64,000 bases of DNA, taken from NCBI RefSeq assembly GCF_003716325.1, contig NZ_RDSR01000001.1:186001-250000 (forward strand). The letters are read 5' to 3'. The first letter of the stretch is position 1. Each line of letters begins with the position of its first letter. Source of the DNA: Cryobacterium tepidiphilum (GTDB lineage Bacteria > Actinomycetota > Actinomycetes > Actinomycetales > Microbacteriaceae). The position numbers were made by a program, and so were the translations under genes. Shown one piece after another: positions 1-8,049 of this stretch. The notes beneath the pieces were generated by a model that did no database searches, had not been told where the DNA came from, and worked only from the letters and a program-made list of their open reading frames with translations.

Positions 1-792
1 AAGGAAGACCTGCGTGAACGGGCGGGCGTTGCCCTTGCCGATGCTGGCCTCCCACAGGTAGCTGCCCGCAGCCTGGGAACCGTGGACGGCGGTGCCGAAG
101 CCGAAGCCGCTCACCCAGCCCTGGTTCGCGCCGGTCCTGGTCTCGATGCGGTTCAGGCCCGTCCCGGAGCCGAACGCGGCGGTCTGGCCACCGGTGCCGC
201 TGACGCCGCCGATCGTCCAGGTCTTCACGCGCTGCTGGTTGTCGAACACCCAGGCCCAGTCATCGCGGGGGGAGTCGAAGGTGAAGGTGTCGTCCTGCCA
301 GGCGGTGCCATCCGTGTTGGTGGCCCGGTGCAGGCGGATGCCGTCGGGCAGCGAGCTCACCGGCTTGCCGTTCAGCAGCCCGCCGATGACCTTCGCGGAG
401 AGCTGCGCGGGCTTGAATGCCGCCGGCCCGGTCACCACGCTCCGCACGTCGGCCGGCGTGCCCCAGCCCTCGTTGGTGTCTGACCAGTTGTCCCGGCCGC
501 GGCCCACCAGCACCCACCCGCCGCCGTCGGTCTCCTGGTCGCAGTAGAACTGCTGCGGCGCCCCGAGTTCCGGGGTCACCAGCCAGTAGATTCCGCTCCT
601 GGCAGCCGGCGTCGTCTGCTTGACCTCCCAGCAGGAGGCCGCTGCGGTGGCGGCGCTGGCCCCGTCAGGTGCGGGGAGCGATGCGGCGGCTGTCGCCGTC
701 TGCGGGGTGAGGAGTGCTGCGACCACGACGGTGGTCGCGAGCGCCGCACCGAGCCCGAGGGATCGGGTCGGTGCTTTCGGGGTGAGTGACAC
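1..792 (-). CDS. Secreted fibrinogen-like domain protein, C-terminus cut by window edge
   Basis: The gene runs off the left edge, so only the first 264 codons are visible. It starts with GTG, preceded by AAGGAGA at the right distance. The N-terminus is a signal peptide: a short basic stretch, then a hydrophobic run ending near TATAAA. From about residue 54 the sequence reads CWEVKQ, then GIYWLV, FYCDQETDGGGWVLVGRG and DNW, the pattern of the fibrinogen C-terminal/collagen-like globular fold found in some large actinobacterial exoproteins. In known families such domains bind glycans or proteins; here the ligand is unknown. It lies in the same direction as, and downstream of, polysaccharide genes, so a role at the cell surface is a reasonable inference. 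The first residues (MSLTPKAPTR) resemble those of the WecG gene at 4098 (MSLTRKPATR), and the two ribosome-site regions are also alike. Confidence 0.72.
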   Translation of the reverse strand, partial: MSLTPKAPTRSLGLGAALATTVVVAALLTPQTATAAASLPAPDGASAATAAASCWEVKQTTPAARSGIYWLVTPELGAPQQFYCDQETDGGGWVLVGRGRDNWSDTNEGWGTPADVRSVVTGPAAFKPAQLSAKVIGGLLNGKPVSSLPDGIRLHRATNTDGTAWQDDTFTFDSPRDDWAWVFDNQQRVKTWTIGGVSGTGGQTAAFGSGTGLNRIETRTGANQGWVSGFGFGTAVHGSQAAGSYLWEASIGKGNARPFTQVFL

Positions 793-858
793 GGGATTCT
801 CCTTGATGAGTTCGGGTCTGCATGGGAGTTTTTGGGGCCTGTGGGTCGCAGGCGGGTC

Positions 859-1467
859 GGGCTGTGGGTTAGCAGGTGGGGTTGTCGGGGAAGGTGCGGT
901 CTGTCACCTGCCAGGTGCCGTCGGTGCCCTGTGTGAGGGTGTAGATGTTGAGGGCTCGGCGGTTGGTGTCGGGGGTGCCGATGGGGTTGCCCTTGTTGTC
1001 GAGGATGGTGACGGCGCTGGAGTCGATGCAGGCCTGGACGGTGGCGGTTGTGGCGGTGGTGTGGAGCACTTTGACGCTGTCGACGACGGATTGGCCGTGC
1101 TGGGTCCAGCCGTTGGAGTCGAGTTCGAGGTGTTCGTTGCCGAGTTCTTCGAGGATCGCGCCGGTGGCGACGGGAGAGAGTTGCTTTTTCACGTCGCTGA
1201 CGTTGTCGACGGTGGCGACGGCGCCGAGGAAGCCGTGCAGGGAGGCTTTGGCGTGGGTGTTGTCCAGGGGCACGCCGGGTGTGCCGGGGGCGGGCGTGGC
1301 TGGAGCGGGCTTGGCGGTGGCGGAGTTCTTCGCGGCCGGGGCGGTGGGGGTCGCGGTGCTCGCGGCGGCCGGCGTGGTGGGGGCCGGTGCGGCGGCGGCG
1401 AGTCTGGTGTCGGCGCCGGGGAAGGCCGTCCAGGCCAGGCCGCCGACCGCGGTCGCGACGGCGACGG
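859..1467. repeat. Direct repeat copy 1 (609 bp)
   Basis: This block is repeated at 4178-4786 with a constant offset of 3319. I find one difference, C at 905 versus A at 4224, which is silent (GTG/GTT valine). The match ends sharply at 1468, then resumes for about 55 bp around the start codons (about 1556-1608 versus 4863-4915). Both copies have the same orientation and enclose wecG and wzx. Confidence 0.93.
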
Positions 1468-1561
1468 TCAGGACCGCGGGGAACACCCAGCGGCGCCGCC
1501 TGGTCGGGGCTGGTGTGCCGTCGGTGCCGGCGTTTTCGGGGTCAGTCGTGTTGTGGTTCAT
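869..1561 (-). CDS. Membrane-anchored NTF2-like secreted protein, copy 1
   Basis: Predicted 230 residues. The N-terminus is a short cytoplasmic segment with RRRRW, one membrane segment (about residues 25-45), then a long Ala/Pro/Thr linker and a globular C-terminal half. That half has the style of NTF2/lumazine-binding-like actinobacterial proteins: SLHGFLGAV near its start, VQACIDSS, then WQVTDRTFPDNPTC at the end with two cysteines likely to pair. I do not know its function. The start was set at ATG 1561; a GTG at 1600 is also open and is conserved in the second copy. From about residue 32 onward the protein is identical to the copy at 4188-4868, while the first 30 residues differ. It sits between wzx and the fibrinogen-like gene in the same direction. 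Confidence 0.75.
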   Translation of the reverse strand: MNHNTTDPENAGTDGTPAPTRRRRWVFPAVLTVAVATAVGGLAWTAFPGADTRLAAAAPAPTTPAAASTATPTAPAAKNSATAKPAPATPAPGTPGVPLDNTHAKASLHGFLGAVATVDNVSDVKKQLSPVATGAILEELGNEHLELDSNGWTQHGQSVVDSVKVLHTTATTATVQACIDSSAVTILDNKGNPIGTPDTNRRALNIYTLTQGTDGTWQVTDRTFPDNPTC

Positions 1562-1673
1562 CGATCCTGCGATTCGGGTTGCGCGGTTCGTTGCTGCCAC
1601 CGTAACCGGCGGCCGTGAGGACTAACAAGAGAGATGCTCACCTTTTATGGGGATCGATTGGCCCCACTTAGGG

Positions 1674-3239
1674 TTACAGCAGAGACGGGGAGGGGGCCCG
1701 TTTTCTCCTGGCGAGCACGACCAGCTCGTGGAGGTGCAGGCGTTCGCGGTCGAGCGCGCACCACGTGAGCAGGAAGATTCCGCCCACCACGATCGAGAGG
1801 GTCATCGGGAGGAGTCCGGGGCCGAGGGTGAGGCGGGCAATGCCGGCGGGGAGGCCCACGGAGGCCACCGGCACCAGCAGGGCGTAGAGCACGCTTCGCA
1901 GCTCGATGGAGATGCCGAGGAACTTCCGCACCTCGATCGCGGCCAGAGCGGCGTCCACGAGCATGCTGAAGGCCCAGGTGACGGCGGCGCCGGTGATGCC
2001 CATGAGCGGGATGAGCAGCAGGTTTCCGGCCACGTTGACGAACAGCACGACGGACTTGTTGACCGCGTCCCAGCCGCTCCGGCCGCTCATCAGCAGCAGC
2101 GACTGGATGGTTCCGGCCGTGAAGGTGAGCACCGCCCCCACGCAGAGGATGCTGAGGGCGGTGCCGCCGCGCACGAACTCCGGTCCGAGCAGGCCCAGGA
2201 CCACGGGCGAGAACAGGGCGAGAATCACGTAGATGGGCGTGCCGAAGAGCACGAGCCACGTGGCCGCGGTGCGGTACAGCGCACCCGTCTCGGCCTTCTT
2301 CTCCTGGGCGAGCAGGCGGCTGAACGCGGGGGCGACGACCACGCGGATCGCGGTGTTCACGATCAGGCCGGCGGCGACGAAGCGGCTGGCCCCGCCGTAG
2401 ACGCCCGCGGCGGCGGAGCCGCTGATGATGCCCACGAGCAGCACATCCAGCCAGATCACCGACTGTTCGAGCCCGGCCGAGACCACGCGTGGCGCCGAGT
2501 AGGCCCAAATCGTCTTCCGCAGGGTGCGGGAGGGTGCGAAGAAGGAGCCGCGGGCGTCGCCGGCCCGTTCGTGACGCCTGACCTGCCTGACGAGCACCAG
2601 CACGGCGGCGGCCAGCGCGAGCGGCAGCGGGGCCGCCCAGCCGAGGGCGATGACGGTAAGCGAGCCGCCGCCGAGCGCGAGGAGCCCGACGACCACCGGC
2701 CGCAGCGCGGGCAGGGCCACGCTCCCCACAGTGACGTACGGAAGCACGCCGCCGAGACCGCGCGTCGCCGACAGGGCGACGAGGAGCAGGGCGCCCACGG
2801 GGATGAACCAGGCGACCACGGCGACCGCCTGCCGCACGTCGCCGGCGTGCGGGTCACCGCTTCCCGCGAGCAGGGGAGAGAGCAGCAGCGTGCCGATGCC
2901 GCACACGATGCCGGCGCCCGCCGTCGCGGTGAACATCACGGCCAGGGCGGAACGGATTTGACCGGTGTCGTGGTCGGCCAGGCGGGGCATGATCCACACC
3001 GCCGCGGAGTCCATGCCCGCCCGGGCGAAGCTCAGCACGATCGTGAAGATCGCGATGGCCTGCAGGATCACGCCGGCACCGGAGTCGCCGAGGGTGCGGG
3101 CGAGCACCACCGTGAGGATGAACCCCATCAGCGCGCTGGTGGCCGCGCCGAGGAAGCTGGTGATGCCGCCCTTCATCAGGTTCTCGGGCGGCTTCACGGC
3201 TGCCGGTCCGGCGGCCTCGGTCCTCACGGTGGTGCTCAT
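1674..3239 (-). CDS. Polysaccharide flippase, Wzx/MOP-exporter family
   Basis: 521 residues, almost all hydrophobic, with about 12-14 membrane segments, the usual size and layout for Wzx-type lipid-linked oligosaccharide flippases of the MOP superfamily. The start reads MSTTVRTEAAGPAAVK, followed by GGITSFLGAATSALMGF and VVLARTLGDSGAGV, which resembles the first helix pair of polysaccharide transporters. By family knowledge it would move undecaprenyl-linked repeat units across the membrane. It lies 13 bp after wecG in the same direction, so the two are probably co-transcribed, and with a Wzz-like and a ligase/polymerase-like gene nearby it fits a Wzx/Wzy-dependent pathway. The exact glycan cannot be read from the sequence. 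Confidence 0.85.
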   Translation of the reverse strand: MSTTVRTEAAGPAAVKPPENLMKGGITSFLGAATSALMGFILTVVLARTLGDSGAGVILQAIAIFTIVLSFARAGMDSAAVWIMPRLADHDTGQIRSALAVMFTATAGAGIVCGIGTLLLSPLLAGSGDPHAGDVRQAVAVVAWFIPVGALLLVALSATRGLGGVLPYVTVGSVALPALRPVVVGLLALGGGSLTVIALGWAAPLPLALAAAVLVLVRQVRRHERAGDARGSFFAPSRTLRKTIWAYSAPRVVSAGLEQSVIWLDVLLVGIISGSAAAGVYGGASRFVAAGLIVNTAIRVVVAPAFSRLLAQEKKAETGALYRTAATWLVLFGTPIYVILALFSPVVLGLLGPEFVRGGTALSILCVGAVLTFTAGTIQSLLLMSGRSGWDAVNKSVVLFVNVAGNLLLIPLMGITGAAVTWAFSMLVDAALAAIEVRKFLGISIELRSVLYALLVPVASVGLPAGIARLTLGPGLLPMTLSIVVGGIFLLTWCALDRERLHLHELVVLARRKRAPSPSLL

Positions 3240-3252
3240 CGGCGGTCCAGGG

Positions 3253-4098
3253 TCAGGCGCGCGCGCCGGTGAGCCGGGCGCGCAGGAGCTGCACGGTCAA
3301 GCGGCCCAGGAACACCGGATTTCCGGCGAGGTAGCGCTTCGCAAGGCGGCGCGGTTCGAGGATCAGCCGCCACAGCCATTCCAGGCCCGCCGAGATCATC
3401 CACTGCGGGGCACGACGGTTGGATCCGCTCACCCAGTCGAACAGCCCGCCGCAAGTGAGGACGGCCGGCACGTGCAGTTCGGTGCGGTGGTCTGCGACCC
3501 AGGCCTGCTGCAGCGGGTCGCCCAGGCCGACGAGCAGGATGTCGGGGTCGTACGCGTCGATCTCGGCGATGAGCGCCGGCATCTCCGCCTCGGACACGAA
3601 TCCGTCCCGGGCGCGGTACTGCAGGCCGGGGGCGCGCTCCGCCAGGCGCTCGCCGGCACGGGCGGCGACGCCGGGAGCGGCGCCGAAGAGGTAGATCTTC
3701 TTGCCGCGGAGGGCGCACTCGGCGACCAGCGGGTTGATGAGGTCCGTCGTCGCCACCCGCTCCGGCACGTCGGCGCCGAGCGCGCGCGCCGCCCACACGA
3801 TCGACTGGCCGTCGGGGTAGTCGAGGTCGGCCGAGAGCAGGATCTGCCGGAAGGAGGCGTCGCTGGCGGCGAGGTTGCACACGTTCGCGTTCACGCCCAC
3901 GGCCACCTTCATTCCCTCGGTCTCCGTCCAGCCCATGATCGTCTGCACGAGCTGGGTCATGGACAGGCCGCTCACGGGAACCCCGACGACGTTCACGTCG
4001 TGCGTGCGGGGGGCAGGGGCGGGGCGGCGGATGCGAGAGCGACGCACGGTTGCGCGGGGCGGGACGACGCGGGTGGCCGGTTTTCGGGTCAGTGACAC
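3253..4098 (-). CDS. WecG/TagA/CpsF family glycosyltransferase
   Basis: 281 residues. The core from about residue 35 fits the GT26 family: VNANVCN, DYPDGQSIVWAARALG, KIYLFGAAPGVA, LLVGLGDPLQQAW and CGGLFDWVSGSNRRAPQW, then WLWRLILEPRRLAKRY. Family members add N-acetylmannosamine(-uronic acid) or similar sugars to a lipid-linked GlcNAc, as in TagA of wall teichoic acid or WecG of enterobacterial common antigen. Start is GTG with GGGGTCTCCTT complement upstream (GGAGACCCCC on the coding strand). The first 30 residues are basic, Pro/Arg-rich and not part of the conserved fold; they begin like the fibrinogen-like protein at 792, so this leader may have been acquired at the edge of the flanking duplication. 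Followed after 13 bp by the flippase. Confidence 0.87.
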   Translation of the reverse strand: MSLTRKPATRVVPPRATVRRSRIRRPAPAPRTHDVNVVGVPVSGLSMTQLVQTIMGWTETEGMKVAVGVNANVCNLAASDASFRQILLSADLDYPDGQSIVWAARALGADVPERVATTDLINPLVAECALRGKKIYLFGAAPGVAARAGERLAERAPGLQYRARDGFVSEAEMPALIAEIDAYDPDILLVGLGDPLQQAWVADHRTELHVPAVLTCGGLFDWVSGSNRRAPQWMISAGLEWLWRLILEPRRLAKRYLAGNPVFLGRLTVQLLRARLTGARA

Positions 4099-4177
4099 AG
4101 GGGGTCTCCTTGATGAGTTCGGGTCTTCATGGGAGGGGCGTGGCCCCGGCGGGACGCCGAGGCCGGTGAGGCGGGTG

Positions 4178-4786
4178 GGGCTGTGGGTTAGCAGGTGGGG
4201 TTGTCGGGGAAGGTGCGGTCTGTAACCTGCCAGGTGCCGTCGGTGCCCTGTGTGAGGGTGTAGATGTTGAGGGCTCGGCGGTTGGTGTCGGGGGTGCCGA
4301 TGGGGTTGCCCTTGTTGTCGAGGATGGTGACGGCGCTGGAGTCGATGCAGGCCTGGACGGTGGCGGTTGTGGCGGTGGTGTGGAGCACTTTGACGCTGTC
4401 GACGACGGATTGGCCGTGCTGGGTCCAGCCGTTGGAGTCGAGTTCGAGGTGTTCGTTGCCGAGTTCTTCGAGGATCGCGCCGGTGGCGACGGGAGAGAGT
4501 TGCTTTTTCACGTCGCTGACGTTGTCGACGGTGGCGACGGCGCCGAGGAAGCCGTGCAGGGAGGCTTTGGCGTGGGTGTTGTCCAGGGGCACGCCGGGTG
4601 TGCCGGGGGCGGGCGTGGCTGGAGCGGGCTTGGCGGTGGCGGAGTTCTTCGCGGCCGGGGCGGTGGGGGTCGCGGTGCTCGCGGCGGCCGGCGTGGTGGG
4701 GGCCGGTGCGGCGGCGGCGAGTCTGGTGTCGGCGCCGGGGAAGGCCGTCCAGGCCAGGCCGCCGACCGCGGTCGCGACGGCGACGG
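4178..4786. repeat. Direct repeat copy 2 (609 bp)
   Basis: Partner of 859-1467, with 608 of 609 positions equal by direct reading. The repeat covers the C-terminal five sixths of the NTF2-like gene. Homologous recombination between the two copies would remove wecG and wzx. Confidence 0.93.
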
Positions 4787-4868
4787 CCAGCACGACGGGG
4801 TACAGCCAGCGTCGTGGGCCCCCGCGGCCGGTGCCGGGGGTGTTTTCGGGGTCAGTCGTCGGGTTCAT
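4188..4868 (-). CDS. Membrane-anchored NTF2-like secreted protein, copy 2
   Basis: 226 residues from ATG 4868. The portion after the membrane segment equals the copy at 869-1561, ending in the same DRTFPDNPTC. Only the first part differs: MNPTTDPENTPGTGRGGPRRW here against MNHNTTDPENAGTDG in copy 1, with the membrane helix slightly altered. It precedes wecG in the same direction (90 bp gap), just as copy 1 precedes the fibrinogen-like gene, so the duplication carried the gene plus the start region of whatever follows it. Function unknown; a lipid-bilayer-anchored extracytoplasmic domain is what can be seen. A longer GTG/ATG-initiated form reaching back to 4973 is open but lacks a good ribosome site. 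Confidence 0.75.
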   Translation of the reverse strand: MNPTTDPENTPGTGRGGPRRWLYPVVLAVAVATAVGGLAWTAFPGADTRLAAAAPAPTTPAAASTATPTAPAAKNSATAKPAPATPAPGTPGVPLDNTHAKASLHGFLGAVATVDNVSDVKKQLSPVATGAILEELGNEHLELDSNGWTQHGQSVVDSVKVLHTTATTATVQACIDSSAVTILDNKGNPIGTPDTNRRALNIYTLTQGTDGTWQVTDRTFPDNPTC

Positions 4869-5038
4869 CGATCCTGCGATTCGGGTTGCGCGGTTCGTTG
4901 CTGCCACCGTAACCGGGCGCGCACCCCGAGAACAAGAGAAGTCCTCATGTTTGCCTGTCGGGCGTGGCCCCATTTCGGGGGCCGTGGCGTCGCCGCGCTC
5001 TCAGCGCACCGTCGCGGCGGCGCGCGACCGAACGTCGG

Positions 5039-6565
5039 TCAGGAGGCCTCTGCCGCCGGCACGGCGCCGGCCAGCGCGTGATCGCGGTGGCGGCGCATCC
5101 GCCGGTGCCGGGGCGTTATCAGCGTGCCGAGGAGAGGGGTGCCGATCGCGGCAGCCTCGCGGAGGATGGCGAAGGCGCGCTTCGACGTGCTCGACCGGCT
5201 CGCGAGTGCCAGCACCACGCCGTCGGCCAGCCGCAGCGCGGCTACGAGGCTGGTCTCGGGCGCGGTCGACCTGGCCACGAGCAGCGTCATCCCGTTCTCG
5301 GGCGCGGAGTCCACCGTCTCGGCGAGGTCGGGGGCGACGCCCGACGGCGTCGTGCCGGCCGGGGGCAGCAGGCAGAATTCGAGGCCGGGGTGCAGCGCCG
5401 ACTGGAACCGCTCGGGCCCTTTCGCCCGCGTGGCGGTCATCAGGCCCAGCCGGTTACCCAGCACCTCCCGCGCACGGGAGGTCACGTCGAAGAGCACCAC
5501 CCTCACGGGAATGCCGCTCTCGGCAAAGGCGAGGGCCAGCGTCGCGGGCAGGCCGAATTCGTCGGGGCCGGAGGAATCGTCGATGACCGCCAGGGACGCG
5601 GGCGGTTCGAGACGAGCGAGCACACGCTCCCGCACCGCGGCCAGGGCGTGCAGCGCCTCGGTGTTCGTCTCGGGGAACTCCGGCGTGCGGGCCGTGAGCA
5701 CGGCGAGCGGCGAAAGGCCGAGTGCGCGTTCGACCTCGCGGGCGTTCCGGAACCGGCGGTCGAGCCGGTTGATCGGGAAGGCGATGATCATGCCGAAGAC
5801 GAGGCCGGCCAGCACGCCCCCGGCCATGGTGATGAGGGGGTTCGGCGTGACGCTCACCGGGTTCGTGACGGCCCGGTTGAGGATGACGCCCCCGGCGGTG
5901 TCGATCTGGGCGAGGTCGGTGCGTTCGGACACCAGCCGGTCGATGCCCTTGGTGACGACGTCGCGGCTGGTGCGGGCGAGCACCGAATCGCGGTGCGCGG
6001 CCTCGGCCGCATCGATCGCCGTGCGCGCCTCGCCGAGCTGCTTCTGCAGGCCGGCCAGTTCCTGCTGGATCCGGGTGAGCATGCCGGCGATCTCCGCGTC
6101 GGCGCGCGCGCTACGGTAGGCGAGGTACGAGGCGGCCAGGGCGTCGGCGCCCGCGCGGGCCTGCTCGGTCGTCGGGGCGGTGTAGCTGAGGTGCACCACC
6201 TGGCCGTCGGAGGAGGTCGTCGTCTCCAGGCCGGCGCGCAGGGCGTCCGGCGTCTGCGCGTCGCCGAGGGCGCGAGCCGCCCGGGCTGCGACAGCGGCGG
6301 AGTGAACGATCTCCGACTCGGTCGCGGTGTCGAGCAGGCTCTGCGGGGGACGCGACGAACTGAAGGCGTTCGTCGCGATGACGTCGAGCTGCACATCCGT
6401 TGTCGCCGTCGAGGCGGCCGGGACGGCGAGGAGGTAACCCCAGGCGACGAGTGCGCCCACGAGTGTTGCCAGCACGACGACATACCACTGCCGCTTCAGC
6501 ACGAATCCGTACTGGTCGATACCGACGCTCTGGGCGGACGCCGTGCGTGGCATGGAGTCGAACAT
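5039..6565 (-). CDS. Polysaccharide chain-length/co-polymerase protein, Wzz/CpsC-like
   Basis: 508 residues from ATG 6565, chosen because GAGGGGGG lies just upstream. It has an N-terminal membrane helix (WYVVVLATLVGALVAWGYLL), a periplasm-side domain with a long Ala-rich coiled coil (about residues 170-215), and a second helix (MAGGVLAGLVFGMIIAFPINRL) followed by RRFRNAREVERALG. This is the layout of Wzz/YveK/CpsC chain-length regulators. The C-terminal third resembles the nucleotide-binding fold of the partner BY-kinase, but I see no Walker A motif (GxxGxGK[ST]), so a kinase activity is unlikely; it may be a degenerate fused kinase-like domain. It is divergent from the ligase-like gene at 6716. 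Confidence 0.8.
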   Translation of the reverse strand: MFDSMPRTASAQSVGIDQYGFVLKRQWYVVVLATLVGALVAWGYLLAVPAASTATTDVQLDVIATNAFSSSRPPQSLLDTATESEIVHSAAVAARAARALGDAQTPDALRAGLETTTSSDGQVVHLSYTAPTTEQARAGADALAASYLAYRSARADAEIAGMLTRIQQELAGLQKQLGEARTAIDAAEAAHRDSVLARTSRDVVTKGIDRLVSERTDLAQIDTAGGVILNRAVTNPVSVTPNPLITMAGGVLAGLVFGMIIAFPINRLDRRFRNAREVERALGLSPLAVLTARTPEFPETNTEALHALAAVRERVLARLEPPASLAVIDDSSGPDEFGLPATLALAFAESGIPVRVVLFDVTSRAREVLGNRLGLMTATRAKGPERFQSALHPGLEFCLLPPAGTTPSGVAPDLAETVDSAPENGMTLLVARSTAPETSLVAALRLADGVVLALASRSSTSKRAFAILREAAAIGTPLLGTLITPRHRRMRRHRDHALAGAVPAAEAS

Positions 6566-6632
6566 GTCCCCCCTCGGGTCGGCTGTGGACAGGACAACGG
6601 TGGCAGTGCAACCGAGCAAATGTCAATATCCC

Positions 6633-6664
6633 ATGGACATTCGGCCCGGAGTGGTCCATATACT
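6633..6664 (+). promoter_or_regulatory. Candidate promoter with a dyad between -35 and -10
   Basis: TGGACA (6634-6639) and TATACT (6659-6664) are spaced by 19 bp ahead of the gene at 6716. ATGGAC (6633-6638) and GTCCAT (6654-6659) form inverted arms spanning the same interval, which could be a regulator site. This is a reading of pattern only. Confidence 0.35.
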
Positions 6665-6715
6665 GTGACCTACCACCGCCAGACCCGACTGGTGGCAGAG
6701 GGGACGTGATCCTGC

Positions 6716-8017
6716 ATGCGTACGTCGACCGCACCGGAGCGACTCCTGCCGCGGTGGCCGTTCGCCCTCATGTTCGTGTGGTTCCCGGCGTGGTGGCTCC
6801 TGGGCCTCGGTGAGATGGCGTGGATTCCCCTCTCGTTCGCCATGGTCTTCTACCTGGTGCGCCGGGGGCGCATCGAGGTTCCGCGTGGCTTCGGCATCTG
6901 GCTGTTGTTCATGGTGTGGATGGTGTGCTCCGGGATCGGGATCGACACCAGCGGTCGACTGATCGGATTCGTCTACCGCGCCCTGTTGTACCTCGTGACG
7001 ACCATTGTCTTCGTGTACGTGTACAACGCGCGCCTGCGGCTCACCCCGCGGTACGTCGGCGGTGTGCTCACCGTCTTCTGGCTCATCACCATGGTGGGAG
7101 GGTTCATCGGCGTCCTGTTCCCGCTGTTGTCGTTCACCACGCCGCTTGCCATGGTGTTGCCGCAGCCGCTGCTCGACAACGAGCTGGTGCATGAGATGGC
7201 CGTCCGGCAGGTGACCCAGTACAACCCCGATTCCTGGCTCCAGATCGATCCGCGACCGAGCGCACCGTTCCTGTACACGAACGGGTGGGGGAACGTGTAC
7301 TCGATGCTCACGCCCATCGTCATCGGCTACATGGTCGCGGTTCGCCGAGAGCGCCGGTTCTGGTTCCTGCTGCTCGCCCTCCCCGTCTCCCTCGTTCCCG
7401 CCCTGCTCACGCTCAACCGCGGGATGCTCATCGGCCTCGCGCTCGCCCTGGCCTACGTCACCGTGCGGTTCGTCTTGCGCGGCAACCTGCGCGCCATCCT
7501 CGCCCTGCTCGGGCTCGCCCTTGTCGTCGGGGTGGTCTTCATGACGGTGCCGGTCGCGCAGCGGATCACCGACCGGCTCGCCGTCAGTTCGACGACCGCG
7601 GATCGCGCGAGCCTCTATGACGAGACGTTCCAGCGCACCCTCGAGTCGCCGCTCTTCGGCTATGGGGCGCCGCGTCCGTCGCTGAAGGAGGGCGCTCCGT
7701 CTGTGGGCACCCAGGGGCAGATGTGGATGGTGCTGTTCTCCCACGGGTTCCCGGGACTGGCGTTCTTCATGGGGTGGCTGGTGTGGGCGTATCTCCGCAC
7801 CCTTCATCGCTGGGATCCGCTCGGGCTGGCCTGTAATACCGCGCTCCTCGTGGTCGTCGTCGAGTCGAGCTACTACGGCATCCTCACGGCCGGCCTCACC
7901 ATCGCCATGATCGCCGCGGCCCTGGCGCTGCCACGATCCGAGCCGCCGCTGGACGTCCCCACAAGTCGAGCAATCCTCAAAAATACTAGGAATGAGCGCG
8001 CCGTTCCAATACACTGA
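6716..8017 (+). CDS. O-antigen ligase/polymerase-like membrane protein
   Basis: 433 residues with about 11-12 membrane segments and one larger extracytoplasmic loop around residues 150-195 containing the segment QYNPDSWLQIDPRPSAPF. A later segment, RASLYDETFQRTLESPLFGYGAP followed by HGFPGLAFFMGW, resembles the Wzy_C/WaaL O-antigen ligase signature in which LFG-x-G and a histidine recur. By family knowledge such proteins polymerise or ligate lipid-linked glycans outside the membrane. The start is ATG 6716, downstream of AGGGGAC. The gene heads a two-gene plus-strand unit with the glycosyltransferase 32 bp downstream. Ligase and polymerase cannot be separated from sequence alone. Confidence 0.8.
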   Translation: MRTSTAPERLLPRWPFALMFVWFPAWWLLGLGEMAWIPLSFAMVFYLVRRGRIEVPRGFGIWLLFMVWMVCSGIGIDTSGRLIGFVYRALLYLVTTIVFVYVYNARLRLTPRYVGGVLTVFWLITMVGGFIGVLFPLLSFTTPLAMVLPQPLLDNELVHEMAVRQVTQYNPDSWLQIDPRPSAPFLYTNGWGNVYSMLTPIVIGYMVAVRRERRFWFLLLALPVSLVPALLTLNRGMLIGLALALAYVTVRFVLRGNLRAILALLGLALVVGVVFMTVPVAQRITDRLAVSSTTADRASLYDETFQRTLESPLFGYGAPRPSLKEGAPSVGTQGQMWMVLFSHGFPGLAFFMGWLVWAYLRTLHRWDPLGLACNTALLVVVVESSYYGILTAGLTIAMIAAALALPRSEPPLDVPTSRAILKNTRNERAVPIH

Positions 8018-8049
8018 GCGGCACCGATCCGACCCGAACGAAGCGGCTA

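Noticed and set aside
1647-3272. Plus-strand open frame opposite the flippase
   Set aside because: His/Gly/Glu/Arg-rich shadow of a membrane protein read backwards; no ribosome site and no family signature.
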